Of a DNA stretch of 64,000 bases, positions 1-11,394 are shown piece after piece; position 1 is the first letter of the stretch, and the number at the start of each line of letters is the position of its first letter. The notes under the pieces were generated by a model that saw only the letters and a list, made by a program, of their open reading frames with translations, did not search any database and had not been told where the DNA came from. A program made the position numbers and the translations under genes. The DNA comes from Brachionus rotundiformis (taxonomy: Eukaryota; Rotifera; Eurotatoria; Ploima; Brachionidae), in assembly GCA_016802295.1 (NCBI GenBank), contig JAESIW010000180.1:982076-1046075 (forward strand), given 5' to 3'.

Positions 1-1686
1 TCGGAACCGTGCTTTTTTTTGTAATTCCTAGTTAATTAGATATATAAATTTGTAATTTGAATAATTTGAAAAAAAATAAATTTTTTGTGTTCTTTCAAAT
101 TTTTAATCAAATAAATCGTTTAAAAAATTCGAATTTTATAATCAATTATTAATTTTTAGGTCATTTCTAAACTCGAAATTTTTTAATTGGGAAACCTAAT
201 TGAGAGGATACAAGAAAGAGATCTCAACTTTTTAAATTGAACAAAGATTCATTAACTTTAAAAAAATATATTCAAAAATTTAATCAACATTCAAAATTAA
301 GATTTTCTTAAATTAAACTTTAAGATTTGATTAAAAAATAGTTTTTTTTTGAATTAATTCATTATTTTAAGTTTTAGTTAATAACAACATGTTCCTTAAT
401 TGTTAATTTTTCAAATATTTTTTTTAATTTAATATGGTTTGGCGAAAGATTTAAAGAATTTTTTTTATCTCAATATTATTTATTTTTTTAAATTAAAAAA
501 AAAATTCAACGGGCTATTCAGGTTTGGTTTTTCGTGGTAATTTATTAAATTTTGTAAAAAAAATAATTCTCGACAACTTAAAAATGAGAACAAACCTTAT
601 AAGAACACGCTTTATTAATTGCCACTGGCTATTATATATAAATAAATTATATTTCCTTTTTCAAAATTAGTCATCAAGTTTTCTCCATTATTTTTTTTTA
701 AAAATTGTCAAAAAGAAAAAATTTCCCAGACGTTCTAAATAGCTTTTTATTTATGGATTTGGAACTTTTTTCGAATTTTCCGACTCCTTTAACTTCCCCC
801 TCTCAGTGAACAATTTTATAAGAATACCAATACACAAATAGTCTTTAATTACAAAATGCCTTTAATCTTTAATTTTTATGTAAATAGAAAAAGAATTAGT
901 AAGCTCTTGATAAATTTTTTATTTAGGACATTGGTCAGCCAGCAAGTAACTATCATAACATTTTTGATAATTTGCTTTCAATATTCCATGAGTTAAATAA
1001 CCATTTTTTTAGATTTATTTTTTTTGATTCCTTTCAAGGGTTGATGACATTTTATTAATTTTTTTTTGTTCCATTATTTAAAAAATGACCACAAGAGTTT
1101 CGATGTTTTAAAATTTTGAAATATTTAAATTATAAAAATCAATATTACAAAGTAAATAGAGCTAAATTAAAAGAGAAAAAAATTCTTTCAGAATAATAAT
1201 TAGTTATGTAACTATGTTTTAAATTATTAATCTATTTAATATTTTATTTTTGATATCAAAATCTAAAATAAACTTTATCTCAATTTAAGCATCATCAGGA
1301 TTTGTTTTTAAACTATAGGGATTCTTTTTAGTATACATTACTTATTGAATTGGGTCATTCAAGTGAATTTTAATTTAAAAATTGAAGAATTCTTCGATTT
1401 TTTAATTAAAAAATCTCTTAAGTGGTTTAACTATTTGCATTGCAAATTTTCGAAGCCAAAACAATATTGTCCAGTTCAAGTTTAAATTTTAAACTTGTTC
1501 AAAGTTCTAATTAAAAGACTCAGCTTGCTAAGGTTATATAAAAAAATATACCTATAATAATTATGAAATTGCAAAAAGCTCATATAACTTTCTATAGCAA
1601 CTATGGAACTTATTCAAATATCTAATGTTATTAGCATAGTTATATCTGGATCTAAAAACCTTAATATTTTTTTAGCTTAATTTAAT
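1..1686. other. AT-rich intergenic DNA
   Basis: Long A and T runs with stop codons in every frame. No protein or RNA family is recognisable on either strand. The last part presumably holds the promoter of the coiled-coil gene that starts at 1687, but no core element can be named. Confidence 0.6.
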
Positions 1687-2860
1687 ATGACTTCTCAGAC
1701 ATCGATCAAGAAGCTGCCTCCTATCAAGGAAGATGTCAACACTTTGAAGCAACGTGTCCAAGATGTAGCAAGAAAATTTCTCTCTTGATTACAAATTAAT
1801 AATATTTAATAAAAAAAGCTTGAAAGAGAAGTGTCCCAGTATAAATCGAGACTGGAAGAGCTCAGAAAAGCCAAAAACAACTTGATTATAAAAAAAACCA
1901 CCGAATATGTCAAAACTGGAGCCCCTGGTCAGCAAGCGTAATTTTTATCTTATGTGATTGTTTGGGTTTAGTTAAGTTAACAGAAATTGTAGAGAAAAAC
2001 CAAATGTGACCCCTCCGGAGACAGAACAAGCTCCGCCAGTTAATTCGCAATACACCGAAGTAACCAGATAATTTTTAATTGTAGCCAGAATTTCAGTCTT
2101 TGCTAAGGAATTGGAAAAAATGGTTCAAACTCTCCAAGACGAATTGGGCGAGCTAAGAAATTTGATTGCAGCTTTAAAACTTGAAAATGACGAGCTAAAA
2201 GTAAACTGAAATAAAATTTTATTTGGTCAAGAAATTTTTAGAGCTATCTTTAAATAAATTTCCAATTATTAAACTATTTAGACCATTCCATTACTTAATG
2301 GAAAAAGATTGTTTGATTGTCATTGGACTCATTGATAAAAATTTAAGAGTTAGCTTTTATATGGTACATGGTGACCATTTTGTAAATAAAAATAAATTTA
2401 TTTAAAAAAGAATGCTTTTGATAATTTGACCAAACTAATGGTATGACTTAAAAGCTTTTTTCTTTAGAATGAATTAGATCAAAGCAAAAAACGGTTCGAT
2501 GAGGAATTGTCTCGCTCTATGAACAAAAATGAAGAATATAAGCGAGAAATTAGGCAATGGGAAGTAATGTATAAAGAATGGATGCAAATGATGGAAGATC
2601 GAGTGACCAATATAAACAGAACTCATCAAATCTTGCAAGTATAAAGATTTCTGTTAGTTTTGAGTTGTGTCTAAGTCAAGTCAGTTAAAGGGGAAAAGCT
2701 TTATTAAATAATCAAAAAAGTTAATTGGTAATCAATCTTGATGTGATATTTTGACTGACTTTTAAAATTTTAGCACAATTCTACTTTTATAATTTTTTTT
2801 GCTAATAAATTATTTATTTAGCAATGTATAAGACCTCCAGAAGATTCAGCCAATAATTAA
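1687..2860 (+). CDS. small coiled-coil protein, multi-exon, unrecognised
   Basis: Likely exons are 1687-1764, 1819-1937, 1984 or 1993 to about 2064, about 2090-2200, 2468-2638 and 2822-2860, separated by short GT..AG introns. The product begins MTSQTSIKKLPPIKED. It carries charged heptad-like stretches rich in Lys, Glu and Leu in exons 2, 4 and 5, a Pro/Glu-rich linker in exon 3, and a short last exon ending in a TAA at 2858-2860. This looks like an elongated coiled-coil protein of about 170 residues. I do not recognise the family. The start is the first ATG in a frame that splices cleanly into exon 2. The exon 3 to exon 4 join does not keep frame with any GT..AG pair I could find (one nucleotide is missing), so either the model is wrong there, exon 3 is skipped, or the locus is broken. 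Confidence 0.55.
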
Positions 2861-3324
2861 ATTATTAAGTTGGTGATTTAGTCCTTTTTAAATGTAATGA
2901 TAATTTTAAATGCCAAATTTATTTTATTTTATTTAGTTAAAATTTGATTTAATAAATTATTTAATTGTTTTGAAACAATCGAATAATATTGTCAGTTTTT
3001 TTGCCACTACTAAAAAGTTTTAACCAAGCAAAAATCTTCTAATTTAAAATATAGATAATTTGATTATTAAAATTTTCGATTTTTTTAAACAAAGAATCAA
3101 ATGTTAGTTTATCTGTAAAACTTATAGTTTAGGAAAGAGTAAAATAAGATGTTTTCATTAAAATTATCTAAATAATATGTGACTGTGAAAAAAGCTATTT
3201 TTGACAAGATCTATGGAAATTTCAAAGATCAGAACATATACAACTCAGCGTGGGTCCTTGAAACCGAAACATCACTCGCTATAAGATATTAAACTTAGAT
3301 TAATTGAGTTAATTAATACTAAGA
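2861..3324. other. intergenic, AT-rich
   Basis: It holds the 3' flank of the coiled-coil gene and the left edge of the retrotransposon remnant. No other feature is seen. Confidence 0.5.
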
Positions 3325-4311
3325 TCAGATTTTTTCTATTTGGCCCGATCCTGTCCATCGACTTTCACTTATACCTAGCACTTCAAATCCATACTTTTCC
3401 TTGACCAGCGCTGCTTGAGCGCATCTTGATGTTTCTGGCATGGTTCTGACATTCCAGGTTCCAACTCTACGTCTGTGTTTAGCTGTAAATATCCACTTGT
3501 CTGCTTGCAACTTCCTCTTAGGTTTTCAGTATCAAGCTTCGTCAATGGTCTTTTATCAACCATGCGGGTTTTACCACTCGGGAGTTTATAACAAAGGTTA
3601 AGATCTAGACTTTGATTTGGTGCTAATAACAAGAGAAATAAACATGCTTATAAAATTGCAGAATTTGATGAACAACGCTTGACCAACCGAACACCATGGA
3701 ATCTAATAAATGGGACTAAAAGGAAAGTCACGTGCATAACACTAATGGTACAAGCGTTGAATGTGCCAGTGAATTAAGATACTTAGGAAGCATCATTATT
3801 GAATCAGTGGGAACGTATAACGACATTAAGAATATACTTGAAAAGCAAAAGGAGCATTTGCCAGACTCAAACCAGCGTGGAAATCAAAATGCTATAATAA
3901 GGAAACCAAAATCAAAATATACTTTATTAAAGTAAAAGCTAGATTAATGAAACAGCCTCAAAATCTTCCACATTGGTAGCCTTTGAAGGATGTTTGGGAT
4001 ATATTGGTCTGAAACACTGTCGAACACTGAACTATGTATCAAGATCAAAAGAATCGATGGCTTCGGTATGTAGGAACGAAAAGAGATGTATTCCAAATAG
4101 GACCGTTCAATGGTAGGATTACCAGGACTAACAGTAACATAGTGGTCAATCACCAAAGAGCTCCCCGATTAGATTTTGGATAGAAATGGCAATGATCTCA
4201 GGAGAAAGCTAGTTATAAGTATTCAAGAGAGTGATGTGATAGAACTTGAGATGATCTATCAAGAATTTCCAGGCAAAATTATTAATAATAATTATTATTA
4301 TTATTATTTAT
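3325..4311. mobile_element. degenerate non-LTR retrotransposon, 5' part inverted
   Basis: Read on the minus strand, 3632-3325 encodes the start of an apurinic-like endonuclease domain, with the characteristic GTWNVRTM and LGISESRWTGSG motifs of RTE/BovB-type or related LINE polyproteins. Read on the plus strand, 3750-3930 encodes the end of the reverse-transcriptase region of the same kind of element (LRYLGSIIIESVGTYNDIKN, then in a shifted frame AFARLKPAWKSK). The plus-strand part runs down to an (AAT)n tail near 4279-4310. Both frames contain stops and frameshifts, so the copy is dead. Opposite orientation of the 5' and 3' parts in one insertion is what twin-primed 5' inversion produces, but two independent fragments lying side by side would look the same. 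Confidence 0.75.
4279..4310 (+). repeat. (AAT/ATT)n microsatellite tail
   Basis: About ten imperfect AAT/ATT units directly after the plus-strand end of the LINE remnant. This is the usual form of a simple-repeat tail of an RTE-type element. Confidence 0.7.
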
Positions 4312-4539
4312 TCAATGAACGCCTTGTAGGCGATGTTTAAAAAAAATAAAATAAAAAAAATTATAGTTAAAATAAATGAGTTTAGTTTGAGACCAAAAAA
4401 AAGCAGCATCTGATAATTTTACTTATGAATGTTAGTATTTATTACTTTCTTTTAATTTCAATAATTATTATTCAATTTTGGTTTTCTTTTTTCTTATTTT
4501 CTGTTTCCCTTTTTTTAGATAAATTTCTTCGCAGTAACC

Positions 4540-4740
4540 ATGTCGATCCAGGAGGCATTCAAGTCGGATTGGAAGAATCATTATCTTGAGTTTAGGAATT
4601 TGTATTATTTTCCTGTAAGTACACTTTTACTAATAGTTTTAATTTTCGAAATCTTTCTTCCATGTTATCTAGACAAATGTTATCGAAAAAAAAATAACAA
4701 AAATGGAATATGTGAATCGATTAATAATTATAGAAATTAG
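4540..4740 (+). CDS. possible small single-pass membrane protein or first exon
   Basis: An ATG follows a T-rich stretch ending in TTTTTTTAG, which could be a cis or trans splice acceptor. The frame reads 66 codons. The first 25 residues are hydrophilic and aromatic (MSIQEAFKSDWKNHYLEFRN). They are followed by a hydrophobic stretch suitable for one membrane helix and then a Lys/Asn-rich tail. A good 5' splice site, CCT|GTAAGT, lies at codon 26, so only the first 25 codons may be coding and the hydrophobic part may be intronic. No acceptable downstream exon was found before the 3' end of the PRODH gene at 5171. No family is recognised. Confidence 0.25.
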   Translation: MSIQEAFKSDWKNHYLEFRNLYYFPVSTLLLIVLIFEIFLPCYLDKCYRKKNNKNGICESINNYRN

Positions 4741-5170
4741 AGAATAAACATGAATTGTATTTATTCATCTAAAATATTCTAAATTATTTTCGTTCAAAAA
4801 AAAAAATTATTTTTTTTCTAAAATTTATTTCAAAATATTAATTCTTTTTCGAAAAAGGAAAATAAAATTTTTAAAATTTAAAATTTAGTTTCATTTAAAA
4901 CAAACAGGAAAAAAAAACTAAAAAATAAAATCAACGAGTTGATTTTTAAAATTATTAACATTAAAATTGTTATTTAATAAGAAGATAATAAAAAAGCTAG
5001 AGCTTTTTTTTAAAAGTCAAAAGCAAATCATCCATATCTTCTTGATTGCTCTAAAAATCGAAATAAAAAGACTGTAAATTTACAATTTTTTTAAAAAATA
5101 AATTAACAGAAACTGGTTCTTTGTGGTAATTAATTTTTTTAGTTTTTTTTTTTTAAATATACTATACATT
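4741..5170. other. intergenic, AT-rich
   Basis: Low-complexity A/T sequence between a doubtful small ORF and the 3' end of the PRODH gene. Nothing else is seen. Confidence 0.5.
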
Positions 5171-6851
5171 TTAAAAACTAAGCATTCTTCTTTTCAGCTC
5201 AGTGACGATGAGTCTCTTTTCTTTTTCCAATTTTTCAAAAATGCTTCTGTTTTCAGTAGCACGTCTTGACAGATAAGGAAGTACTTCTTCAACAGGACCA
5301 TATGGAACGTATTTATACACTGAAAATCCCAGACCACCGAGATAAAAACTAATATAGTCACACATTCCTAGTAGTTGACCAAAACAGATAATCCGGTCAG
5401 ACGGATTAATGCCGTATTCTTCCATTCTTAAATAAAATTTAAGTTAAATATCTCAATTTATTTTATTTTAATTACTTTTCTACGGCAAATTTAACAGTTT
5501 GCTCATTATGGCTAGCAACCATGATGCTAATTCGTCCCAAAGGATTCTTTTTCACCTCTTCAAGACAATTAATTAAACTTTTCTCATACATTTTGGTGGT
5601 GGCTTCATAGCTCTCGTTTATGGGATCTTCGTATCCCATTTCTTTGGCTCGCTGTCTTTCTTGCTCCATGTAAGCACCGCGAACCAACTTGGCACCAAAA
5701 TAGAAGTTTTCCCTATTAGCTAGGTCAATGTCCTTTTTCAATTTGTCATGGGCACTCTTCAAATAATTTTGATAAGTGTTCAATACCACACATCTATTTC
5801 TGTTATATTTTCTCATTAACTCTATTGTTATTCTGTCTATTGCGTCTTGGAAATATGTCTGCTCGGCATCCACGAACACTCGAACTTTCTTTTCGTCTGC
5901 ATGCTTAATTTAAATTTAATTAAGTAATTTTTTTTTTCATTAAGTGTCTTTGTTTCAATCAATTACTTTAATTAAGTCATCAATTCGAGTGAACATGTTC
6001 CTCAATTCACCAAGTTCGCTTGCAGAAAAATTCTGCTTATCCTTGAAGGTCTCTAAGCCAATGGTATTGTTCATGAACTTGTCAAGCTCTTCGTCAGTCA
6101 TTTGCATCAAATTGTCCCATGAAAAAATTTTACAATTATTATCAATTTGGTCTATTTGGTTGACCAAAGTGGACAACTTGAGCAATAGCTGTGGTCGAAC
6201 CAAGGAAGTGACTTTTACAGCGGCTAGTCCGGTCTGGTGTGTAACATCCGAGACTGCGTCAATACAGTCCATGAAAATTTTTTTATTCTTGTCCGAGTTA
6301 AATTCGGACGGATGAAAGTATTTTTTAGAAGGGTCCAATTTGCTGGACTCTTGGATATTTTTATAAGTATTGTCACTGGTCAAGTCTTCTTCGGCACTGT
6401 AGTCCAGTATAGACTTGACGCCATATTTCATCATTTTTTCAACATTTTGCCTTATATCATTCTGGTCCTCGCCGGCCACAAAGTGACCATAGAAGGTCAT
6501 TCGCATGAGCTGTGAGAACAGGCGCTTGCCAAGAAGCTTTCTCGACAGGCTAAGAAGAGTTTTTTGATTATCAATCAAAAAATTGAGACTGCATAGCTGA
6601 AAGACAAGATAGCCTCGGAGAAGCTCAAGAGAGGACTTAGCCTTGAAAGCGGTCTCTGAGTCTTCAAAGGACAGGTCTGGCTTAGGCCGCTGGTTCGGCT
6701 CTAGGTTCAAATTGGACAGCGAAATGGTCTGACCTTTTGATATGGTGGACGTGCTGGCGTTTCGCATTTGTAAGGCTGGTAATGCGCTTCGGTGCACCAA
6801 TGCTCTGGTCTGGTTCGCTTTCAATGCTTGACACAAGTGACGGCTTAGCAT
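5171..6851 (-). CDS. PRODH: proline dehydrogenase, mitochondrial
   Basis: Exons on the minus strand: 6851-5967, 5903-5476 and 5426-5171. They join in frame to 522 residues. The enzyme is the FAD-dependent first step of proline breakdown, oxidising proline to pyrroline-5-carboxylate in the mitochondrial matrix and passing electrons to ubiquinone. The first ~30 residues are rich in Arg, Ser and Ala and lack acidic residues, as in a mitochondrial targeting peptide. Family signatures are VDAE (about residues 306-309), AKLVRGAYMEQER (about 366-378), the ICFGQLLGMCDY segment, and YKYVPYGPVEEVLPYLSRR (about 475-493), which forms the substrate and FAD pocket. Length matches short metazoan PRODH. Both introns are under 70 nt with GT..AG ends. 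The ATG is the first in the frame and gives a complete targeting peptide. Nothing suggests a defect. Confidence 0.96.
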
Positions 6852-7224
6852 GGTTTAATTCTGGAACTATCAAATAAAACTTATATTTATATCAAAGTAT
6901 ATTTAATAAACAGTCAAAAAACCTTTTCAAGGGTTTTCAGAAATTTAAAAATTAAACTAAAAAATAAACTTTTTTTTCATAAAAATTTCGTGTATTTATA
7001 CATATTTAAAATAGAAAAAAAAAAAAAAAGAAAGCAAAATAATTCTTTTTATTTACACCCTTAAAATTTTCTCTTAAGGCTGAAACAACAATATATTCCT
7101 GTAAAACATACACCCATAATCAAAAATATATAAAGAGAGAAAAAAGTAAATTGAATTCTTAATTTCGTAATTCTTGATATTTACATTAATCCAACTGTTG
7201 GTGACGTCATTCAACAGCCTGCAT
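6852..7224. other. intergenic between PRODH and SLBP
   Basis: About 370 bases separate the 3' end of SLBP from the 5' end of PRODH on the same strand. It holds A/T runs only, including a long A run near 7014-7029. Confidence 0.5.
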
Positions 7225-8339
7225 TCAAATATCGCTATCTTCCACGTAAACACAGTCATCATCATTGCAGTCTATGATGTCATAATCATCAATATTGTAC
7301 GAAATTCCACTACAGCCGCCAAAGTCATCTTGCTCATCCTCTGGATCGTTTGAATACCTTTAATGAAAAACAACTTTAAACTTACTAATATATATTTGTT
7401 TATTATTTAATATTTAATTTAAATTAGAAAAACAATTAAATAAAATTTTCGATTTAAATGTTTGTTTGTCTAATTGCCAAAATTAAATACTTGAAGTCTT
7501 TAAGTGATTCTGGATTTTCGTCCCAAACATGTAAGAGCTTTCTCCATTTTTTGACTAAGCCATCGAATTTGCGTCTGCTGCATTTTCTGAATTTGTTGGG
7601 TGTCTTTGGATGATGTGGTTGACGCTTTTGTCTTGGCACGCTTTCGACATACCTCTGATACTCATTGGTCACTTTGCCAAAGTTAATTTGTTTTTGTCTT
7701 TTGCGCAACACTTCCGCATCTGTTTCTATTTGTTGCATTAGGCTTTCCTTATCCAAGTTGTATTTTTTGGCCACTTTTTCCGTGTACTCGCCAAGTGCTT
7801 TGGTTTGCTCTTCTAGTTCCTCGATAATGTCCGCCCAATTGCTGGACAAATTGCGCTGAATGGCCTCCGAGTTGTCCAATTGCTTGAGACGACTGGCGGT
7901 CGAGCTTGTCTTCCGCTCGGACTTTGGAGTGCTGAAGAGCTTCTTTTTGTCCTTTTCCATGCATAAGCTAACCGAGCCTTTGTCCAAGTTCAGCCGTCTG
8001 GGATGATGGTGCTCGAAATGTGGCGTTTTGAAGCGCTTTTTTGGCGACTCTTCACACGTGGTCTCCAAGTGGTTGTTGCGCTTCAGTGGCGAGCCAACTT
8101 CTAAACCAAAATTCTTATATTCAAATACTCTACAATCAAAATTTTTCTACTTCTGGCAGAGCTTTCCAAATCGGACAAAGAGTCAAAAGAAAATTCATTC
8201 TCAGAGTCAGACTTATTCCGCTTAAGACAGGGATATTTTTTATCTCTTTTTATTTAAAAAAAATTATTTTAAATTCAATTCAATAGTTCTAAAAATCGAA
8301 TGCTTACACTGAACTTTTTTCTATTCTTTCTACTGACAT
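7225..8339 (-). CDS. SLBP: histone RNA hairpin-binding protein
   Basis: Exons on the minus strand: 8339-8308, 8245-8151, 8100-7491 and 7357-7225, giving 289 residues in one frame. SLBP binds the conserved stem-loop at the 3' end of replication-dependent histone mRNAs and directs their processing, export and translation. The RNA-binding domain spans about residues 172-243 and includes LRKRQKQINFGK, the YQRYVESVPRQKRQP segment, and the HPKTPNKFRKCSRRKFD segment with the TPNK turn whose threonine is phosphorylated in known SLBPs. The N-terminal part is Lys/Ser-rich and lacks obvious domains. The short last exon is strongly acidic (several Asp pairs), as expected for the acidic tail used in histone pre-mRNA processing. 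The first two exons are inferred from splice sites and frame and are less certain than the RNA-binding exon. Confidence 0.93.
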
Positions 8340-8790
8340 ATTTTTAATCTGGAACCTTCTAGACAATTAATTCTAATTAAACCACGTTGCTTAAGATCCA
8401 ATCTATTGAATGTGAGTAGGATACAATTGAGGCGTGTGTGTATGTGTAATGCCAAAAACTAGTTCAATTAATGAGACGTAATGTGTTTCTTTTCATTAAA
8501 AAAAATTGAAAATAATCTTAATAAGCGGATTCAATCTATTTGGAAGCACTTGAAGTCTCAGTTTGGAAACAATTGCAAGACTTGAGTGCAATAATGTGCT
8601 AATGATTTCAAATAAAGATTATGTTTGAAAATTATTCAAACCAACAAATAATTCAAAACAAAGCTGGTTCGAAATTTGAGTCTAAGCTGTGGCAAGGTAT
8701 CTGTGTATCAGCATTGAAAGTGTTTTATAAGTTTATAAGTTTTAAACAAACAATAGATCGGGAATGCGTATAAAATTCTAATTAACTTAC
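8340..8790. other. SLBP upstream region
   Basis: It is less A/T-dominated than most spacers and includes a short GT-rich stretch near 8432-8447. It presumably contains the SLBP promoter, but no named element or further ORF is seen. Confidence 0.45.
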
Positions 8791-8936
8791 ACAATTGTCG
8801 AGCCTGCAGGTGAATAGATTTCAATGACGTCTGTCAGTGGTTAACCTTTGTGGCCAGACTTGACTTGTCCCATGTCATTTGACGCCACAATTTGCCATAC
8901 TCGAACACTTTTATCCAGATTTTTTCCATTAATAAA
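8791..8936 (-). pseudogene. orphan WD40-repeat exon with an in-frame stop
   Basis: On the minus strand a 146-nt block reads FINGKNLDKSVRVWQI, then ASNDMGQVKSGHKG, a TAA, then PLTDVIEIYSPAGSTIV. The SxDKSVRVW and GHKGxLTDVI pieces are the end of one WD40 repeat and the start of the next. The block begins right after an AAAAAAAG acceptor and ends at a GTAAGT donor, so it has the shape of a real exon. I found no neighbouring WD40 exon within about 1 kb on either side. It is most easily read as a relic exon of a decayed or translocated WD-repeat gene. A readthrough or a sequence error at the TAA is possible. Confidence 0.5.
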
Positions 8937-10300
8937 CTTTTTTTAATTAATTAAAAAAAATATTTTAGAGAAAAATTTATTATTATTATTATGTTGATAA
9001 AATTAATTGAGGAAATGTTAAAATAATGCTCTGACGCTTTTTTTAAACTTTTTGTATTCTGAGATAGTAGGTGATAGGGAAATATTTCATCAGAAAATTG
9101 GATATACATTCTGCAAATCAGCTGCTTTACCTGAGCCTAATGAAAATTAACTTGAAAAATAATTCAATGAAAACCTTGTTTTCAGCTTGGAGACAAATAA
9201 AGTATTTCGAAATTTTAGAAATATTTTGAAAAATTATTGAAATATTTAATTTATATCATAATCACCTTTAAAACTGGTTACATAAAATTTAATTAGTTGC
9301 GAAAAGTCTATATCAATTCGAAGTTTGGTAATATACATATGCGTGACTCTTCAACAAAAAAAGCTTGTCTGTGAATTTTGTTTCCAGAATAGACAAAAAT
9401 AATTTTATGTAAACTAAACTTTAAATTTGCTTTTCTAAGCTTATGTTTATAAAGTAATAATGAGTCATGTTATTTTAGAAAAATTCTTTACTTTCTAGGC
9501 TCTTTCGCTAAATTACCTTTAAAACTGGTTTGATAAAAATCACATTATTTTAAACGCATCCAATTTTTTTGAATCGATGGAATATTTGATTGTGAATTAT
9601 TCCAAAAATTCCATTCTAATTAAAGCTAAGACATTTGATTATGTAAAATTTGAAAGATGAAAATATCTAATTAAAATTGATAAATCAATGAATTTTCAGA
9701 GTTATTTTTTTAAATTTTTTTTCAAAATTTGAATATAAAGTTTTAATTAAAAATTGACAAATTAAAGAATTTAAAATCTTCTTGAATAAAAATCAGACCT
9801 TGTTGTGCAGAAAATTAATTATTCTAATATTAAGTTTTATTGAATTATGTGAATAGTTTTTTATCTATTTTATTACTAAATTCAATTTAAATTTGTGTGT
9901 AATTTTCATAAATAATTTCATATTTTCAATTTTAAGATATTTTTTTTTAATTAAAAAAATTAAAAATTAAATTTTTCAAAAAATATAAACTATAATTGTT
10001 TTGGACTTTTATATAAGAAATATTTATATAATTTTGATTGAATGGATAAAATTTTAAATCAAATATTTTTATAGTTAACTAACGATTTTATTATTTTTTT
10101 TATTTACTCACAATACATTGATTAGACAAAGACATTCTAAATTTTGCAGCCCAAATAGATAATTATTTTCTGTTAAATTTCCTACAAAATTAATTTCCCT
10201 TACATTTTGCTAGTCAATTATCCAAAAGAGTTTATAGACCAAATATTTATCTAAGATTGAAAAATATTTTTTCAATAATTTATTATATTATGTTGATTGA
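8937..10300. other. long AT-rich intergenic region
   Basis: About 1.35 kb with no coding potential, no clear repeat and no RNA gene that I can support. Confidence 0.55.
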
Positions 10301-10560
10301 TGGTTAGACCGCACCTCGAACAAGCTATCAGTGCATTGGGTCTTTATTTGGAAAAAGATATAAATGAGCTTGAGAGGGTTCAAAGAAGAGCAACCAAGTT
10401 GATTCCAAAAATGGGTGACTTGGATTATCAACAACGCTTGTTGAAGATTTAACTAATTTGAGTACAAGGATGCTATGAGGTGATTTAATTCAGATGTACA
10501 AATTGGTAAACAATTATGAAGAAATTAAATTTAATATTAAATGCATCGATGGTCAATGAC
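10301..10560 (+). mobile_element. CR1-like LINE fragment, reverse-transcriptase C-terminal end
   Basis: The plus strand reads MVRPHLEQAISALGLYLEKD, then INELERVQRRATKLIPKMGD, then, across stops and a frame change, a region like RGDLIQMYKL. This is the conserved end of the reverse-transcriptase ORF of CR1/L2-type non-LTR elements. It is 5' truncated and dead. It shares motifs with the fragments at 33.7-34.1 kb (+) and 45.4-46.2 kb (-). Confidence 0.8.
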
Positions 10561-11394
10561 GACCTTAGTTTCTTGTTTAAGCCTTTATTAAATTATAAAC
10601 ATGGTTAAAAATTAAATACACTTATGCCATTAAATACAGCGTTTTGGATTGCTTCCATTATTAATTTAAATTTTGAGAATATTTTTTATTTTAAAATATT
10701 AGATCTTAATATAAGCAATAAAACTTAAAGTCTTAATATAATTTTAAGTATATTGACCAAGATTCTTTGGCTTGATGGACAAGACTGAACATTCACAGAA
10801 CTACTTAAAATAAATTAAATTTTTAACAACGCTTCAAAAAGTTCCCAATTACTAATATATTCAATAACACTTGCAGTATTTTTGGATTTATTTTAAAAAC
10901 TTGATTAGATCTAAGACTATATCTGTTGATGTTGTTTAAAAATGTTTACATTTAATGGTTGAGTTTTCGATACCATTATCATCAAGTAATTTTTTGCCAA
11001 AAATTGTTTGATTCTGCTCTAGAATATCTAAATTCATGTTAATCTTTTTGTGTATATTTATTAACTGATAGTTCAGTCCATCTAAAACAGATATTATTTC
11101 AGATTTCTTGTTTTGATCATTAATGTAAAGGGCTATCAGTATCTTTCACAATAAATCTTGTAAAAATGACCACAAATTTATTTAAAATATGAAAAAGTTA
11201 TCAGTGCAATCTATATTAAATATATTTTTTTAATATATTTTTTTAAAATATAGATTGCAGCTTAGAGCATAAAGGCTAAATTAATCATTTAAATTTAAAA
11301 ATAATTGTTAAAAATTAAAAAATTTCTCCAACTGTTTTTAACATTGGTTCAAGTGAATAATTTTTAACTTAAAATTAAAAAATTTTTTCTAATT
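10561..11394. other. intergenic with a small hairpin
   Basis: This is A/T-rich spacer on the 3' side of the membrane protein gene. The only structure is an inverted repeat of about 13 nt (TGCAATCTATATT and its near complement) at about 11205-11259. Confidence 0.45.

Noticed and set aside
2223..2405. 60-codon frame in the coiled-coil gene region
   Set aside because: Lies in an intron between two exons whose heptad pattern continues across it.
8641..8700. B-box-like GGTTCGAAATTTGAG
   Set aside because: No A box at a suitable distance upstream and no tRNA fold.
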